From Natronobeatus ordinarius (lineage in GTDB: Archaea > Halobacteriota > Halobacteria > Halobacteriales > Natrialbaceae), in the NCBI RefSeq assembly GCF_024362485.1, contig NZ_CP101456.1, positions 744,001 through 808,000 of the forward strand: DNA of 64,000 nt. The letters run 5' to 3'. The translations under genes and the position numbers were made by a program. The notes under the pieces are model-generated. The model was not told where the DNA came from and made no database searches. It worked only from the letters and a program-made list of their open reading frames with translations. Positions 16,926 through 25,281 of this stretch are shown one piece after another; the first letter of the stretch is position 1; every line of letters starts with the position of its first letter.

Positions 16926-17318
16926 ATGGCCCGCCGACTTCCACTCTCCGAACTCCGCCCGACGCAGCTGTACCTCTCGAGCGAGAAACTCGCGGGGATG
17001 CTCGAGTGGTTCGACGTCGACGATCCGAACTACGAGCCGCTTCCCGTCTTCGAACACGACGGAGCGTGGTACCTCTCGGACGGGCACACGCGCGCGTTCG
17101 CGACCGCGCTCGCCGGCGCGGAGACGATCCGGGTCGAACGGGACCGGACCGTCCTCGAGGAGTTCGACTTCGACGCGTACCTGACGTGTATCGACTGGTG
17201 TGCGGCCGCTGGCGTCGAGACGGTCCGGGACCTGCACGGCCGGGTGGTCGGCCCGGAGACGTACGAGCGCGAGTGGGTCCAACGCTGTCAGCGGTTCGCG
17301 GAACGGTCCGACGAGTGA
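16926..17318 (+). CDS. ParB/sulfiredoxin-like fold protein
   Basis: 130 residues from ATG 16926. The core, LRPTQLYLSSEKL...PLPVFEHDGAWYLSDGHTRA followed by ATALAGAETIRVE, has the arrangement of the ParB N-terminal (ParBc) fold, with DGHTRA in place of the GERR-type motif of ParB. There is no helix-turn-helix or centromere-binding part and no parA nearby, so a chromosome-segregation role is not implied. Related stand-alone domains may bind or hydrolyse nucleotides. Function unknown. Confidence 0.6.
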   Translation: MARRLPLSELRPTQLYLSSEKLAGMLEWFDVDDPNYEPLPVFEHDGAWYLSDGHTRAFATALAGAETIRVERDRTVLEEFDFDAYLTCIDWCAAAGVETVRDLHGRVVGPETYEREWVQRCQRFAERSDE

Positions 17319-17344
17319 CGGTCGGCGAGCGGGGTCACTGGGGC

Positions 17345-17845
17345 TTACTCCCCGCCTTCGCGTCGATACGCCTCGAGCCACGGCGGCTCGTCGGTGTGGG
17401 CCCACCGCGCCCAGTCGGCCTTCTCGCCGGCGTAGTAGGCCCGATAGGCGCCGACGGGGTCGCCCGGTCGTTTGTACTCCTCGGGCATCGCCTGCGGGCG
17501 CGGCGTCGGCTCCTCGGCGGGAAAGTCGATCGCGTCGGGATCGATTCGCTCGATCACGAGCCAGCTGGCGTGGTGGTCGTCGTTCCCGTAGCGCTCGCGG
17601 TACTCGGCGTCGAGCGCCCGGGCGTGTTCACGCAGGCGCAGCCAGTTCGCCCGCGACTCGCCGGCCCACCTGGTGACGGGGTGGTCGGCGTGGGTCGGTC
17701 GGTAGAGAAACGCCGCGTCGTAGCCGTTCGCCCGCGCCGCCGTACAGAGCACCTGGGCGGCCTCGAGGATCAGCTTGGCGACGTGCTGGTCGCAGTGGTA
17801 GCGAGCGGACAGTCGCGGCTCCTCGTCGAGCCAGAAGACGTTCAC
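17345..17845 (-). CDS. Conserved protein of a family frequent in tailed phages (HCDQHVAK motif)
   Basis: 166 residues from a GTG at 17845, the codon that places VNVFWLDEEPRLSARYHCDQ at the N-terminus. From memory, many cyanophage and other tailed-phage proteins share the pattern LDxDPxxxAxxHCxxHVxKMIxExAQxLCTA with a later HPxxxWA...NWxWL...EYxxRYG. Here LILEAAQVLCTAARANGYD and DHPVTRWAGESRANWLRL correspond. No reaction is established. The same frame stays open far upstream, antisense to nnr, but that part has no coding character. Confidence 0.65.
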   Translation of the reverse strand: MNVFWLDEEPRLSARYHCDQHVAKLILEAAQVLCTAARANGYDAAFLYRPTHADHPVTRWAGESRANWLRLREHARALDAEYRERYGNDDHHASWLVIERIDPDAIDFPAEEPTPRPQAMPEEYKRPGDPVGAYRAYYAGEKADWARWAHTDEPPWLEAYRREGGE

Positions 17846-17920
17846 GACGGTCCTAGGTGTGGAGGTGGGATAGCCCCGTCGTCCGCAACCTTCAACGACC
17901 GACCCGCCGAAGGACCGAAC

Positions 17921-19348
17921 ATGATCACCGGAGCACGGATGGCCGCCGTCGACGAGAACGCCGCGGCGCTCGGCGTGGCGCGCAAACAGCTGATGGAGTC
18001 GAGCGGGAACGCCGTCGCTCGCGCGGTGCGGGAGGTCGCCGACCCCGGCTCGAGGGTCGTCGTCCTCGCCGGCCGGGGGAACAACGGCGGGGACGCGTTC
18101 GTCGCCGTTCGCTTTCTCGGGGAGTACGACGTCACCACCTACCTGCTCGGTCGGGCCGAGCGAATCGGCACCGACATCGCCCGGGAGAACTGGGACGCCC
18201 TCGAGGCTGGCGCGTACGACGTCCGCGAGGTGGCCGACTCCCGGAACTTCGCGCTTCCCGACTGCGACGTGATCGTCGACGCGATGCTCGGGACTGGGAT
18301 CAGCGGCGACCTCCGGGAGCCGATGGCGACCGCGGCGCGGGCGATCAACGAGGCCGAGGCGACCGTCGTCTCCATCGACGTTCCCTCGGGATTCGACGCC
18401 GACGCCGGCGAGCACGCCGACAACGGCGTCGAGGCCGATCACGTCGTCACGTTCCACGACGCAAAGCCCGGCCTCGGCGAGCTCGAGGCGTCGGTCACCG
18501 TTTCCGACATCGGCATCCCGACGGCCGCCGAGCGGCTCGTCGGACCGGGCGACGTCCGCCTCGCGCGCCCCTCGAGTCGGGACGGCCGGGCGTTCGTGAT
18601 CGGCGGCGGGCCGTACACGGGTGCGCCCGCGCTGGCCGCCCAGGCGGCTCTTCGGACGGGGATGGAGCTCTCGTTCGTCGCCGCCCCGGAGAGCGTGGCC
18701 GGAGAGATCCAGAGCTACGCCGAGGACCTCATCGTCCAGCCCTACGCCGAGGACGTACTCATCCCCGAGCGCGTCCCCGACCTCGTCGACACCGCCGAGC
18801 GCTACGACGACGTCGTGATCCTCGGCCCCGGACTCGGCACCGCCGAGGAGACGCTCGAGGCCACCCGTGAGTTTCTCGAGTCGTTCACCGGCCCGGTCGT
18901 GGTCGACGCCGACGCGCTGTCGGTCGTCCCCGAGGTCGAGACGGAGGCGACGCTGGTCTGTACGCCCAATCGCCGGGAGCTCGCAGGGATGGGCGGGCCC
19001 GAGACCGACGACCTGGAGTCGGCGGCCGACGAGATTGAGGCGTTCGCCGCCGACCTCGGCCACGTGATCCTCGCGAAGGCGGCCGACGACGTGATCACCG
19101 ACGGCGAGCGGACCCGGATCAACCGCTCGGGCACGCCGGGGATGGCCGTCGGCGGCACCGGCGACACGCTCGCCGGGATCGTCGCCGGACTGCTCGAGGA
19201 GAGCGTGCCGTTCGAGGCGGCCTGCGCCGGGGCCTCCGTCAACGGCGTGGCGGGCGAGCGGTTGGCCGAGGCGGACGACCTCGGCTTTCTCGCGTCGGAA
19301 CTGTTAGCCGAGATTCCCGCGGTCCTGTGGGGTGGTGACGATGAGTGA
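17921..19348 (+). CDS. nnr: Bifunctional NAD(P)H-hydrate epimerase/dehydratase
   Basis: 475 residues. The N-terminal half is the YjeF_N epimerase, with GRGNNGGDAFVAVRFL (about 45-61) and the catalytic-Asp region VIVDAMLGTG. The C-terminal half is the ADP/ATP-dependent dehydratase (YjeF_C), with VIGGGPYTGAPALAAQAALR and GTPGMAVGGTGDTLAGIVAG. Together they repair damaged NADH and NADPH hydrates. ATG 17921 begins MITGARMAAVDENA, the usual start. The gene overlaps moaC by 8 bases, so the two are co-transcribed and probably translationally coupled. Confidence 0.96.
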   Translation: MITGARMAAVDENAAALGVARKQLMESSGNAVARAVREVADPGSRVVVLAGRGNNGGDAFVAVRFLGEYDVTTYLLGRAERIGTDIARENWDALEAGAYDVREVADSRNFALPDCDVIVDAMLGTGISGDLREPMATAARAINEAEATVVSIDVPSGFDADAGEHADNGVEADHVVTFHDAKPGLGELEASVTVSDIGIPTAAERLVGPGDVRLARPSSRDGRAFVIGGGPYTGAPALAAQAALRTGMELSFVAAPESVAGEIQSYAEDLIVQPYAEDVLIPERVPDLVDTAERYDDVVILGPGLGTAEETLEATREFLESFTGPVVVDADALSVVPEVETEATLVCTPNRRELAGMGGPETDDLESAADEIEAFAADLGHVILAKAADDVITDGERTRINRSGTPGMAVGGTGDTLAGIVAGLLEESVPFEAACAGASVNGVAGERLAEADDLGFLASELLAEIPAVLWGGDDE

Positions 19349-19892
19349 CAGAGAGGAGAGTACGCCCGGCCACGCCGACGAGCCGGGAGCGGCGCCGGCG
19401 TCGGGAGCCGGCGCCGACGACCTCACGCACACGACCGCGGCGGGCGACGTCCAGATGGTCGACGTCGGCGAGAAACCCGACACGAAGCGTCGGGCGGTCG
19501 CTGCCGGAGAGATCCGCCTGCGCTCGAGTACCATCGAGGCGATCCGCGAGGATCAGGTCGGGAAAGGCGACGTGCTCGCGACCGCTCGCGTCGGCGCGAT
19601 CCAGGCCGTCAAGCACACCTGGGAGACGATCCCGATGTGCCACCAGATCCCGATCACGAACGTCGACACCGAGTTTTCCCTCGCCGAAGATTGCGTCGAA
19701 CTCGAGGTCGCCGTCGAGACGACGGGCAAGACGGGCTGTGAGATGGAGGCCCTCGAGGGCGTCACCACTGGCCTGAACGTCGTCTGGGACATGGTGAAAG
19801 CGATCGAGAAGGGCGACGACGGCGGCTACCCCGAGACGGGCATCGAGAACGTGCGGGTGCTCGAGAAGCGAAAGCGAACGCTCGATCAGTAG
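19341..19892 (+). CDS. moaC: Cyclic pyranopterin monophosphate synthase MoaC
   Basis: 183 residues. The core begins HTTAAGDVQMVDVGEKPDTK after a 30-residue Ala/Gly/Asp leader. Catalytic elements KGDVLATARVGAIQAVKHT, IPMCHQIPI and TGCEMEALEGVTTGLNVVWDM are intact. The enzyme converts the MoaA product into cyclic pyranopterin monophosphate in molybdenum-cofactor synthesis. ATG 19341 lies inside the end of nnr. Its stop overlaps the stop of the opposite-strand PHP gene by a few bases. Confidence 0.96.
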   Translation: MSDREESTPGHADEPGAAPASGAGADDLTHTTAAGDVQMVDVGEKPDTKRRAVAAGEIRLRSSTIEAIREDQVGKGDVLATARVGAIQAVKHTWETIPMCHQIPITNVDTEFSLAEDCVELEVAVETTGKTGCEMEALEGVTTGLNVVWDMVKAIEKGDDGGYPETGIENVRVLEKRKRTLDQ

Positions 19893-20647
19893 ACGGCGAC
19901 GTCGTCGAACGCGCCCTCGTAGGCGATGTGGCTCGGGTGGGTCGGCTCGGTCCCCTGGAGGAAGAGCCGATCGGCCTTCTCCCAGGTGTTCTCGTAGAGG
20001 AGGTGCCCGAGTTCGGCTGCCGTCGTTCGCCAGCGATCAAGGCCGGTTTCGTGGCCGACCCGCCGGCCGTCGCCGCGTTTGAGCGCCTCCACGAGGTCGG
20101 CCTCGTCTTCGACGCCGTCGAACGCCGTGTAGGCGACGCCGACGCTCGAGGGCAGGTGGGCGTACGAGGAGGCAACCGGCGGGAACTCGAGCGCCTCGGC
20201 GAGCGCGCGCGCTCGCCGGTTGTGTCGGGGCAGGTGCTTCGGGTTGTAGATCTCGGCGGCGTCGACGACGTCCCGGTACGCACGCAGGTCGGCTTCATCG
20301 AGGCTGACGTTCAGGAATCCGGGGTGTGGGGCGACGACGGCGGCGTCCTGCCGGTCGAACTCGGCCATCGCGGCCTCGAGCGAGATGAAATCCGGGACGG
20401 GCTCGTCGAGTCCGATCGCGAGAACGTGTTTGCGCTCGCGCCAGGAGCCGGTGAACACCTCGCGGGCAGGGATCACGAGGAGGTCCGCACTCGAGTAGGC
20501 GGCCGCCTGTGCGCGGACGTCCGGGAGGCGGGTGAAGTGTGGCGCGTAGACGATCGCGTCGAGCCCTGCGCGTCGTGCGCGCCGGACGACCCGCTCGTCG
20601 AGGACTTTCACGTGGGGGTCGACCCGGAACTCGTCGCTGTCGGTCAC
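19886..20647 (-). CDS. PHP-superfamily metal-dependent phosphoesterase-like protein
   Basis: 253 residues from GTG 20647 (VTDSDEFRVDPHVKVLDERV). PHP metal-site elements are recognisable: DPHVK (a variant of DxHxH), YAPHF, PAREVFTG, RKHVLAIG and VVAPHPGF. The first motif lacks its second His (HVK), as in some PHP-associated domain proteins. Substrate unknown; members include nucleases, AMP phosphatases and histidinol phosphatases. It is convergent with moaC, overlapping by 7 bases. Confidence 0.75.
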   Translation of the reverse strand: MTDSDEFRVDPHVKVLDERVVRRARRAGLDAIVYAPHFTRLPDVRAQAAAYSSADLLVIPAREVFTGSWRERKHVLAIGLDEPVPDFISLEAAMAEFDRQDAAVVAPHPGFLNVSLDEADLRAYRDVVDAAEIYNPKHLPRHNRRARALAEALEFPPVASSYAHLPSSVGVAYTAFDGVEDEADLVEALKRGDGRRVGHETGLDRWRTTAAELGHLLYENTWEKADRLFLQGTEPTHPSHIAYEGAFDDVAVY

Positions 20648-20854
20648 GGCGAGTAGTTTCGAGACGGGAGAGTTAGGAATTCTGATTCGCGAGCCACGCG
20701 CTCGGCTACACGCCCGCCTGAGACGGGTGTGTCTCCGTGCCGCAGTGGCTCCCGAAAGCGGATGCGTGCTGACGTTTTGGTGGTCCTGTCGGCCACTCCT
20801 GACGGTGTGGTGACGAAACAACCATTACGACAGCCCAACGACTGAGAAAAACGA

Positions 20855-21142
20855 ATGCACTGGGAATGCGGAATCGGTGACTGCGACGCGGCGTTCGAGG
20901 ACGCCGAGTCGGCCATCGTCCACCAGGTGAACGAGCACGAACGCCACGAGTGTAAGGTGTGTGGCACCATCATCCCCGACGGTTACGTCGCGATCCGTCA
21001 CGTCCTCACCGACCACAGCCGTGCGGAGTACGTCCGCGCCTACGGCGCCAGCTCCAGGGACGTCAGACACCGCGAGCGACTCCTCGAGGAGATCGAGTCG
21101 AACGTGGACGTGACGGCGCTCTCGAGTGAGTTGACGAAGTAA
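20855..21142 (+). CDS. Small zinc-finger-like protein
   Basis: 95 residues. Cys and His are clustered: MHWECGIGDCDAAF...AIVHQVNEHERHECKVCG, then IRHVLTDHSRAEYVRAYGA. The layout resembles two degenerate C2H2 fingers, the first with CxxxxC and HxxxxH, the second with CxxC and HxxxxH. The C-terminal third is helical. Likely nucleic-acid or protein binding; haloarchaeal homologues are uncharacterised. The 207 bases upstream hold its promoter and no gene. Confidence 0.7.
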   Translation: MHWECGIGDCDAAFEDAESAIVHQVNEHERHECKVCGTIIPDGYVAIRHVLTDHSRAEYVRAYGASSRDVRHRERLLEEIESNVDVTALSSELTK

Positions 21143-21185
21143 TTGTCTTGCAGCGTCCGGTTGGGTCGACGTTCGGGTGAATACG

Positions 21186-21272
21186 TCAGCGTTCGTCGGA
21201 GTCGAGCACGCGGATCTGATCGCCGCGTACGGTGACCGGAATCGGGACCGTCGCGTTCTTGACTCTCACGTC
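21186..21272 (-). pseudogene. Remnant copy A of the spt5 3' end
   Basis: On the minus strand this segment encodes [20 protein letters not shown] followed by ER and a TGA stop, the same as the last 22 residues of the Spt5 gene at 24206-24643. Bases 21191-21254 match 24211-24274 at 62 of 64 positions by eye. Beyond that, similarity to intact spt5 stops, and the sequence instead resembles the remnant at 24061-24139. No promoter or N-terminal domain accompanies it, so it is a fragment, in the same orientation as spt5, at the far side of the ABC transporter genes. Confidence 0.85.
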
Positions 21273-21331
21273 GTCGAATGTCATTCTGATCCAACGCGCC
21301 GAGGGATCCTCGTCAACCACCGCTGAGAAAC

Positions 21332-22081
21332 TCACAGGTGTTCCCGGACTGCCTGTACCCGATCCACCACACCCTCGTCAGTCGGATCTCGCGGCCGCTC
21401 CAAGTCGACTGGAACCCGATCACGGATACTACCGTCACCCATGACGAGAACCTGACTCGCAAGAACGACTGCCTCTGTCAGTTCATGGGTGACGAGGACC
21501 ACGGTCATTCCGGTCTTCTCCCATTGCGTAAGCACCGTTTCCCAGAGCTGCTCTCGGGTTGTGACGTCGAGGCTGCCAAACGGTTCGTCCAGCAACAGAA
21601 CCGACGGATTCACCGCCAACGCTCGCGCAACGGCGACACGCTGTTTCATCCCTCCGGAGAGCTCCTTGGGATAGGCCGCTCGGACAGCAGTCAGTCCCAC
21701 TTGTTGAAGTAGTTTGTCCACTCGCTCGGTACGCTGGGCCTGTGGAACTGACTGCTGTCGGAGACCGAAGGCGACGTTTTCCTCGACAGATAGCCACGGA
21801 AACAGTCCGTACTCTTGAAAGACCATCGTCCGATCGGCCGACGGTCCGTCGACTGGATCACCATCGACGAGAATCCGCCCGGTGTCTGGCTGTTCGAGTC
21901 CGGCGAGTAATCGAAGGAGCGTTGACTTCCCCTCGCCTGATGGGCCGACGATCCCGATGAACGTGCCGGGAGGAATCTCGAGCGAGACATCAGAGAGGGC
22001 GGTGACACGACTCTCACCGGTGTCGTATCGGTTGGTGACAGCCTCGACAGTCACCTTCGGGATCTCATTTCTCAACGCCAT
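21332..22081 (-). CDS. ABC transporter ATP-binding protein (NitT/TauT type)
   Basis: 249 residues from ATG 22081. Walker A GPSGEGKST, Q-loop FQEYGLFPW, signature LSGGMKQRVAVARALA, Walker B SVLLLDEPFGSLD and H-switch VTHELTEAV are all present. The EYGLFPWLSVEENVAFGL stretch is typical of the nitrate/sulfonate/taurine family. It overlaps the permease gene by 10 bases and closes the three-gene operon. GC content is visibly lower than in flanking genes, suggesting transfer. Confidence 0.93.
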   Translation of the reverse strand: MALRNEIPKVTVEAVTNRYDTGESRVTALSDVSLEIPPGTFIGIVGPSGEGKSTLLRLLAGLEQPDTGRILVDGDPVDGPSADRTMVFQEYGLFPWLSVEENVAFGLRQQSVPQAQRTERVDKLLQQVGLTAVRAAYPKELSGGMKQRVAVARALAVNPSVLLLDEPFGSLDVTTREQLWETVLTQWEKTGMTVVLVTHELTEAVVLASQVLVMGDGSIRDRVPVDLERPRDPTDEGVVDRVQAVREHL

Positions 22082-22881
22082 GTGAGTACCAGTCGCTCCA
22101 CGATACGGAATCCAACATCCATGGTCAAAAAGGCAATACTTATCAGAAGCATGTAGGCGAGGGCGATATCCATCGCGAAGTAATTTGAGGCAGTCATAAT
22201 CTCCGAGCCGACGCCCGGCGCGCCGAACAGTTCTGCTCCGACGACGATCATCAAGCAACGGCCGATACTCGTCCGAAAGGCGGTCAGTAACTGCGGTAGT
22301 GCGCTGGGTAAGACGACGGAGTACAACATCGTACGGTCATCCTCAACACCGAGTACGGCGGCGGCCTCTATCGTCGTATTCGATACGTCTTCGACAGCAC
22401 CGTATGCACCGTAGAAGTTGATCCAGAACCCGCCAACGAAGACGATAAACAACGCACCGCCGTGACCGATTCCGAACCAGACGATAGCGAAGACAACCCA
22501 GGCAAGCGGCGGGATTGGCCGAAGCACCCGCACGATCGGTGTTAGCCAGTCGTCGAGGGTGTGATGCCAGGCCATCGCGATCCCCAATACTACTCCGGCG
22601 GCGGTACCCAGTAAGAGACCGGGCACGTAGTGATGGAAGGTCTGAAAGAGATGAGCGACGTTCGTCGGTAGCGTGACAGTCCCGAAGACCGGGGACTGAA
22701 CTGTCGACACCGAAGTGGACAGCTCGACGAAGGCCTGCATCGTCGCCACTGGACTCGGAATCAAATACCCTGGCTGGGTGAGTATCGAACCGATCCACCA
22801 GAGTCCGCCGAAAATGAGGATCCCCATCCCACCGCGAAGCAGTCGCCGGTGAGAAACCGGTGACCGAACGACGTCACCCAT
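22072..22881 (-). CDS. ABC transporter permease (NitT/TauT type)
   Basis: 269 residues from ATG 22881, which overlaps the stop of the binding-protein gene (TGATG). About six membrane segments; the EAA loop is AAAVLGVEDDRTMLYSVVLP, the contact site for the ATPase. The RPIPPLAWVVFAIVWFGIGH motif is characteristic of SsuC/TauC/NrtB-like permeases. Full length. It imports the unknown solute delivered by the lipoprotein encoded upstream. Confidence 0.92.
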   Translation of the reverse strand: MGDVVRSPVSHRRLLRGGMGILIFGGLWWIGSILTQPGYLIPSPVATMQAFVELSTSVSTVQSPVFGTVTLPTNVAHLFQTFHHYVPGLLLGTAAGVVLGIAMAWHHTLDDWLTPIVRVLRPIPPLAWVVFAIVWFGIGHGGALFIVFVGGFWINFYGAYGAVEDVSNTTIEAAAVLGVEDDRTMLYSVVLPSALPQLLTAFRTSIGRCLMIVVGAELFGAPGVGSEIMTASNYFAMDIALAYMLLISIAFLTMDVGFRIVERLVLTWR

Positions 22882-23876
22882 CACTCGAGGACGTCAGACG
22901 CGAACAGCTCTTCAGCTGTCGGGGCCTGGTCGATGATCTCGAGTTCGACGAGAATGTCACCGATCGTCTCAACGCTGGATCGAAGTCCGTCAGGTGACGT
23001 CTCGAAGTCGTAGGCCCGTGATGTCGTCACTGCCTGAGCGAGTTCGTCCCCGATGCCCATCCCAGAAGCGGCGTGGGAGGCCGCTGTCTCCGGCTCAGCA
23101 CGGATCAGTTCTGTCGCGTCGCGATGTCGGTCGAGCAACTCCGTGCGGAGGTCCGTATCTTCGCGGACTCGGCCGTTGGCCAGCATGACTGACAACGGAT
23201 GGTTCTCGATGATCTCTCCGGACCATGCGACGGATGTATAGCCGGGGTCGCGGGTAATGCTCGTCGCAAACGGCTCCTGGTTCGCAACGAGGTCGACTTC
23301 GCCCTGGTGGATCGCCTCGACAGTACGGGGTGGTGCCACGTCTCGTTCCTCGAGGACGGCATCGAGGCGATCGTACCCGAGCTCGGCGGTTATCCAGCGG
23401 TGGACGACGAGGTGGGGAGCACCACCCTTGCCACCCGGAATTGCAATCCGTGGTCGTCCGTGTTGTTCCTGATACGCATCCAGAAACGAGTTCCCGTGTT
23501 CCCGATGGCATTCGGCCACGGCCTCGGACCCGAGGAGCTTGATTCCGTTTACATTGTTGACCGCCAGAGCACGAACCTGTTGGTCCTGCTGAACGAGCGA
23601 AAACGCAGGGACGATTGCGAAATGCCCGATATCGATATCACCAGCCGCAAAAGCCGTGTTCAATCCCGTGCCCGTATCGAACTTCTCGTAGCCTATCTCG
23701 ACCGGCAGTTCGTCGTAATGCCCCGCCTCATCCATGACGAAATGCTGAAGATTCGGATACACTGGCACATATCCAACGCGAACAACATCCGACTCGCGCT
23801 GGCCAAGACAGCCAGCCAGCCCGCCGACGGTCACCGCCGCAGTTGCCCCCAAAAACTCACGTCGCTTATATTGCAT
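22881..23876 (-). CDS. Tat-lipoprotein solute-binding protein (NMT1/TauA-like)
   Basis: 331 residues. The N-terminus YKRREFLGATAAVTVGGLAG followed by Cys is a twin-arginine signal with lipobox, typical of haloarchaeal binding proteins. The mature part has the NMT1/THI5-like pattern: VRVGYVPVYPNLQHFVM, FDTGTGLNTAFAAGDIDIGH, then GKGGAPHLVVHRWI and EVDLVANQEPFA. Substrates of this family include nitrate, sulfonates, taurine and thiamine precursors; the sequence does not decide. First gene of the operon. An AT-rich box at about 23895-23908 lies the right distance upstream for leaderless transcription. Confidence 0.9.
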   Translation of the reverse strand: MQYKRREFLGATAAVTVGGLAGCLGQRESDVVRVGYVPVYPNLQHFVMDEAGHYDELPVEIGYEKFDTGTGLNTAFAAGDIDIGHFAIVPAFSLVQQDQQVRALAVNNVNGIKLLGSEAVAECHREHGNSFLDAYQEQHGRPRIAIPGGKGGAPHLVVHRWITAELGYDRLDAVLEERDVAPPRTVEAIHQGEVDLVANQEPFATSITRDPGYTSVAWSGEIIENHPLSVMLANGRVREDTDLRTELLDRHRDATELIRAEPETAASHAASGMGIGDELAQAVTTSRAYDFETSPDGLRSSVETIGDILVELEIIDQAPTAEELFASDVLE

Positions 23877-24205
23877 CTGTTATTAAAACTAGACTTTAAG
23901 GTAATAAGGATTGTGAATGGGCCGGTATTCGGTGTTACTGCGACGTCGACTCTCGCTACCGAGACATCTTTGCCCGCTTCGACGCCACAGCAACAACTTT
24001 CCAGTATCGACAGACCCTACAGAAGAACGACTGGAGAAGAAACCACTCCGATTCACCATCGCTCGTCGAAGTCGACACGCGGACTCGATCACTGCGCACG
24101 GTGGCCGGAATCGGGACCCTCGCGCTCCTAACTTTTACTGCGTCGGGTCCGCTCACACGGTTCGCTCACCGCTCCTTGTAAAAGTTAGGATAAAACGCCG
24201 ACTCG
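23877..24205. other. Intergenic region: transporter promoter and an spt5 remnant
   Basis: No intact gene. The left 35 bases are A/T-rich and contain the minus-strand promoter of the binding-protein gene. The right part holds the degenerate spt5-like copy annotated at 24061-24139 and ends in gtaaaagttaggataaaacg before the spt5 stop. In-frame translation of the remnant runs on into unrelated sequence. Confidence 0.5.
24061..24139 (-). pseudogene. Remnant copy C of an spt5-like 3' end (degenerate)
   Basis: Minus-strand translation gives VKVRSARVPIPATVRSDRVR and then V, clearly related to [21 protein letters not shown] of remnant A and to the KOW C-terminus of Spt5. Nucleotide identity to remnant A is roughly 80 per cent over 79 bases with one gap, and includes the tail absent from intact spt5. 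The original stop is lost. It lies directly between the transporter operon and spt5, so the transporter is flanked by A on one side and by C and then intact spt5 on the other. Confidence 0.7.
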
Positions 24206-24643
24206 CTAGCGCTCGTCGGAGTCGAGCACGCGGATCTGATCGCCGCGTACGGTGACTGGAATCGGGACCGTCGCCTCGTACAGTTCGACCGTCACCTGAT
24301 CTTTGCCCTCGTCGATGCGCTGGACCTGCGCTTTCTCGCCTTTGAACGGCCCGGCGATCAGCTCGACGATGTCGCCCTCGGCGATGCCCTCGACGTCCGG
24401 CTTGGGCGAGAGGAAGTGTTCGACCTCCGTGATGCTCGATTCGCCGGGGACGATGCTTCGGGCGTGGGGAATCTCCTCTAAGACGCGCTCGAGCACCGCG
24501 TTGTTCTCCGCCTCGACCATCACGTAGGAGGTGAGCGAGTCGGGTGCGAGCGCGGCGTGGACCTCCGGCTCTTCACGGTTGATGATCATATCCGCGACGG
24601 TCTGTTCCTGACTCGCGGTCGTTTTGACGGCGTAGATGCTCAT
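24206..24643 (-). CDS. spt5: Transcription elongation factor Spt5
   Basis: 145 residues: NGN domain ([20 protein letters not shown] to about residue 85), which contacts the RNA polymerase clamp, and a KOW domain ([20 protein letters not shown], about 90-140). With Spt4 it increases processivity of archaeal RNA polymerase. The ATG overlaps the TGA of secE by one base, the usual secE-spt5 pairing in archaea. The last 64 bases are duplicated about 3 kb downstream. Confidence 0.96.
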   Translation of the reverse strand: MSIYAVKTTASQEQTVADMIINREEPEVHAALAPDSLTSYVMVEAENNAVLERVLEEIPHARSIVPGESSITEVEHFLSPKPDVEGIAEGDIVELIAGPFKGEKAQVQRIDEGKDQVTVELYEATVPIPVTVRGDQIRVLDSDER

Positions 24644-24816
24644 CAGAAGCCACCTGTGAACAGCCCCATCGTCACCCCGATGATGAAGCCGATGAAGCCG
24701 ACGAACAGGATGCCGGCGCCGGCGATCTTCGCTACCTGGAGGAACTCCTCTCGCGTGGGCGTCGTCGCCATCTTCAACACCCGAACGTACGAGGTGAGGT
24801 CGTACGGAACGTCCAT
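24643..24816 (-). CDS. secE: Preprotein translocase subunit SecE (Sec61 gamma)
   Basis: A 57-residue protein starting [20 protein letters not shown] at ATG 24816. It has the cytoplasmic amphipathic helix [13 protein letters not shown] followed by a single membrane segment [18 protein letters not shown], the standard archaeal SecE design. It clamps SecY in the protein-conducting channel. Stop and spt5 start overlap (TGATG), so the two are co-translated. Confidence 0.95.
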   Translation of the reverse strand: MDVPYDLTSYVRVLKMATTPTREEFLQVAKIAGAGILFVGFIGFIIGVTMGLFTGGF

Positions 24817-24975
24817 ATCTGTGTATTCACAGCGCGCCCCCTTTTATCTGTCTTTCTACTGCGCGCGATCATCGATCGAACGAAACGAACGAACCGATGC
24901 CCAGCCGCGGCCACGCAGGCGGCGGGTTGCAGTCGACGGCCCGTCGGCCAAGTCGCTCGCGTTCGATCGTCCACC

Positions 24976-25182
24976 ATGGCTGAGGACGACACCGACCGAG
25001 CGAACGAACTCGAGGCCGAACGCGAGGCCAAGATCGAAGACGAACTCGAGCGCATCGGCCGCGATCCGGACGAGGTCGACGAGGGCGACGACTTCGGGAC
25101 GCAGAACGCCCCGCGGACGGACGAGGAGGAGGCGCTCGAGCCGGGCGAGGAGGAAGAAGCGAGCGAGCAGAACGCCGAGTGA
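24976..25182 (+). CDS. Small highly acidic protein of unknown function
   Basis: 68 residues, about half Asp or Glu, beginning MAEDDTDRANELEAEREAKI. A first charged helix (about 5-28) precedes a disordered, almost entirely acidic tail. No cysteine or hydrophobic segment. Conserved-looking small acidic ORFs of this sort are common in haloarchaea, but composition alone gives no function. Divergent from secE-spt5. Confidence 0.55.
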   Translation: MAEDDTDRANELEAEREAKIEDELERIGRDPDEVDEGDDFGTQNAPRTDEEEALEPGEEEEASEQNAE

Positions 25183-25281
25183 GCGAGCGGACGGAAATCA
25201 CTGGACCAGGACGGGATCGAGCGACGCCGATGGCGTTCCGGGACCGATAGTATAACACCGATGGCCGGGGAATCCCGAGCC

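Noticed and set aside
17846-19063. Extension of the phage-type protein into a 572-codon frame across nnr
   Set aside because: The added N-terminal 400 residues are antisense to nnr and lack coding character; homology-like sequence begins at the GTG at 17845.
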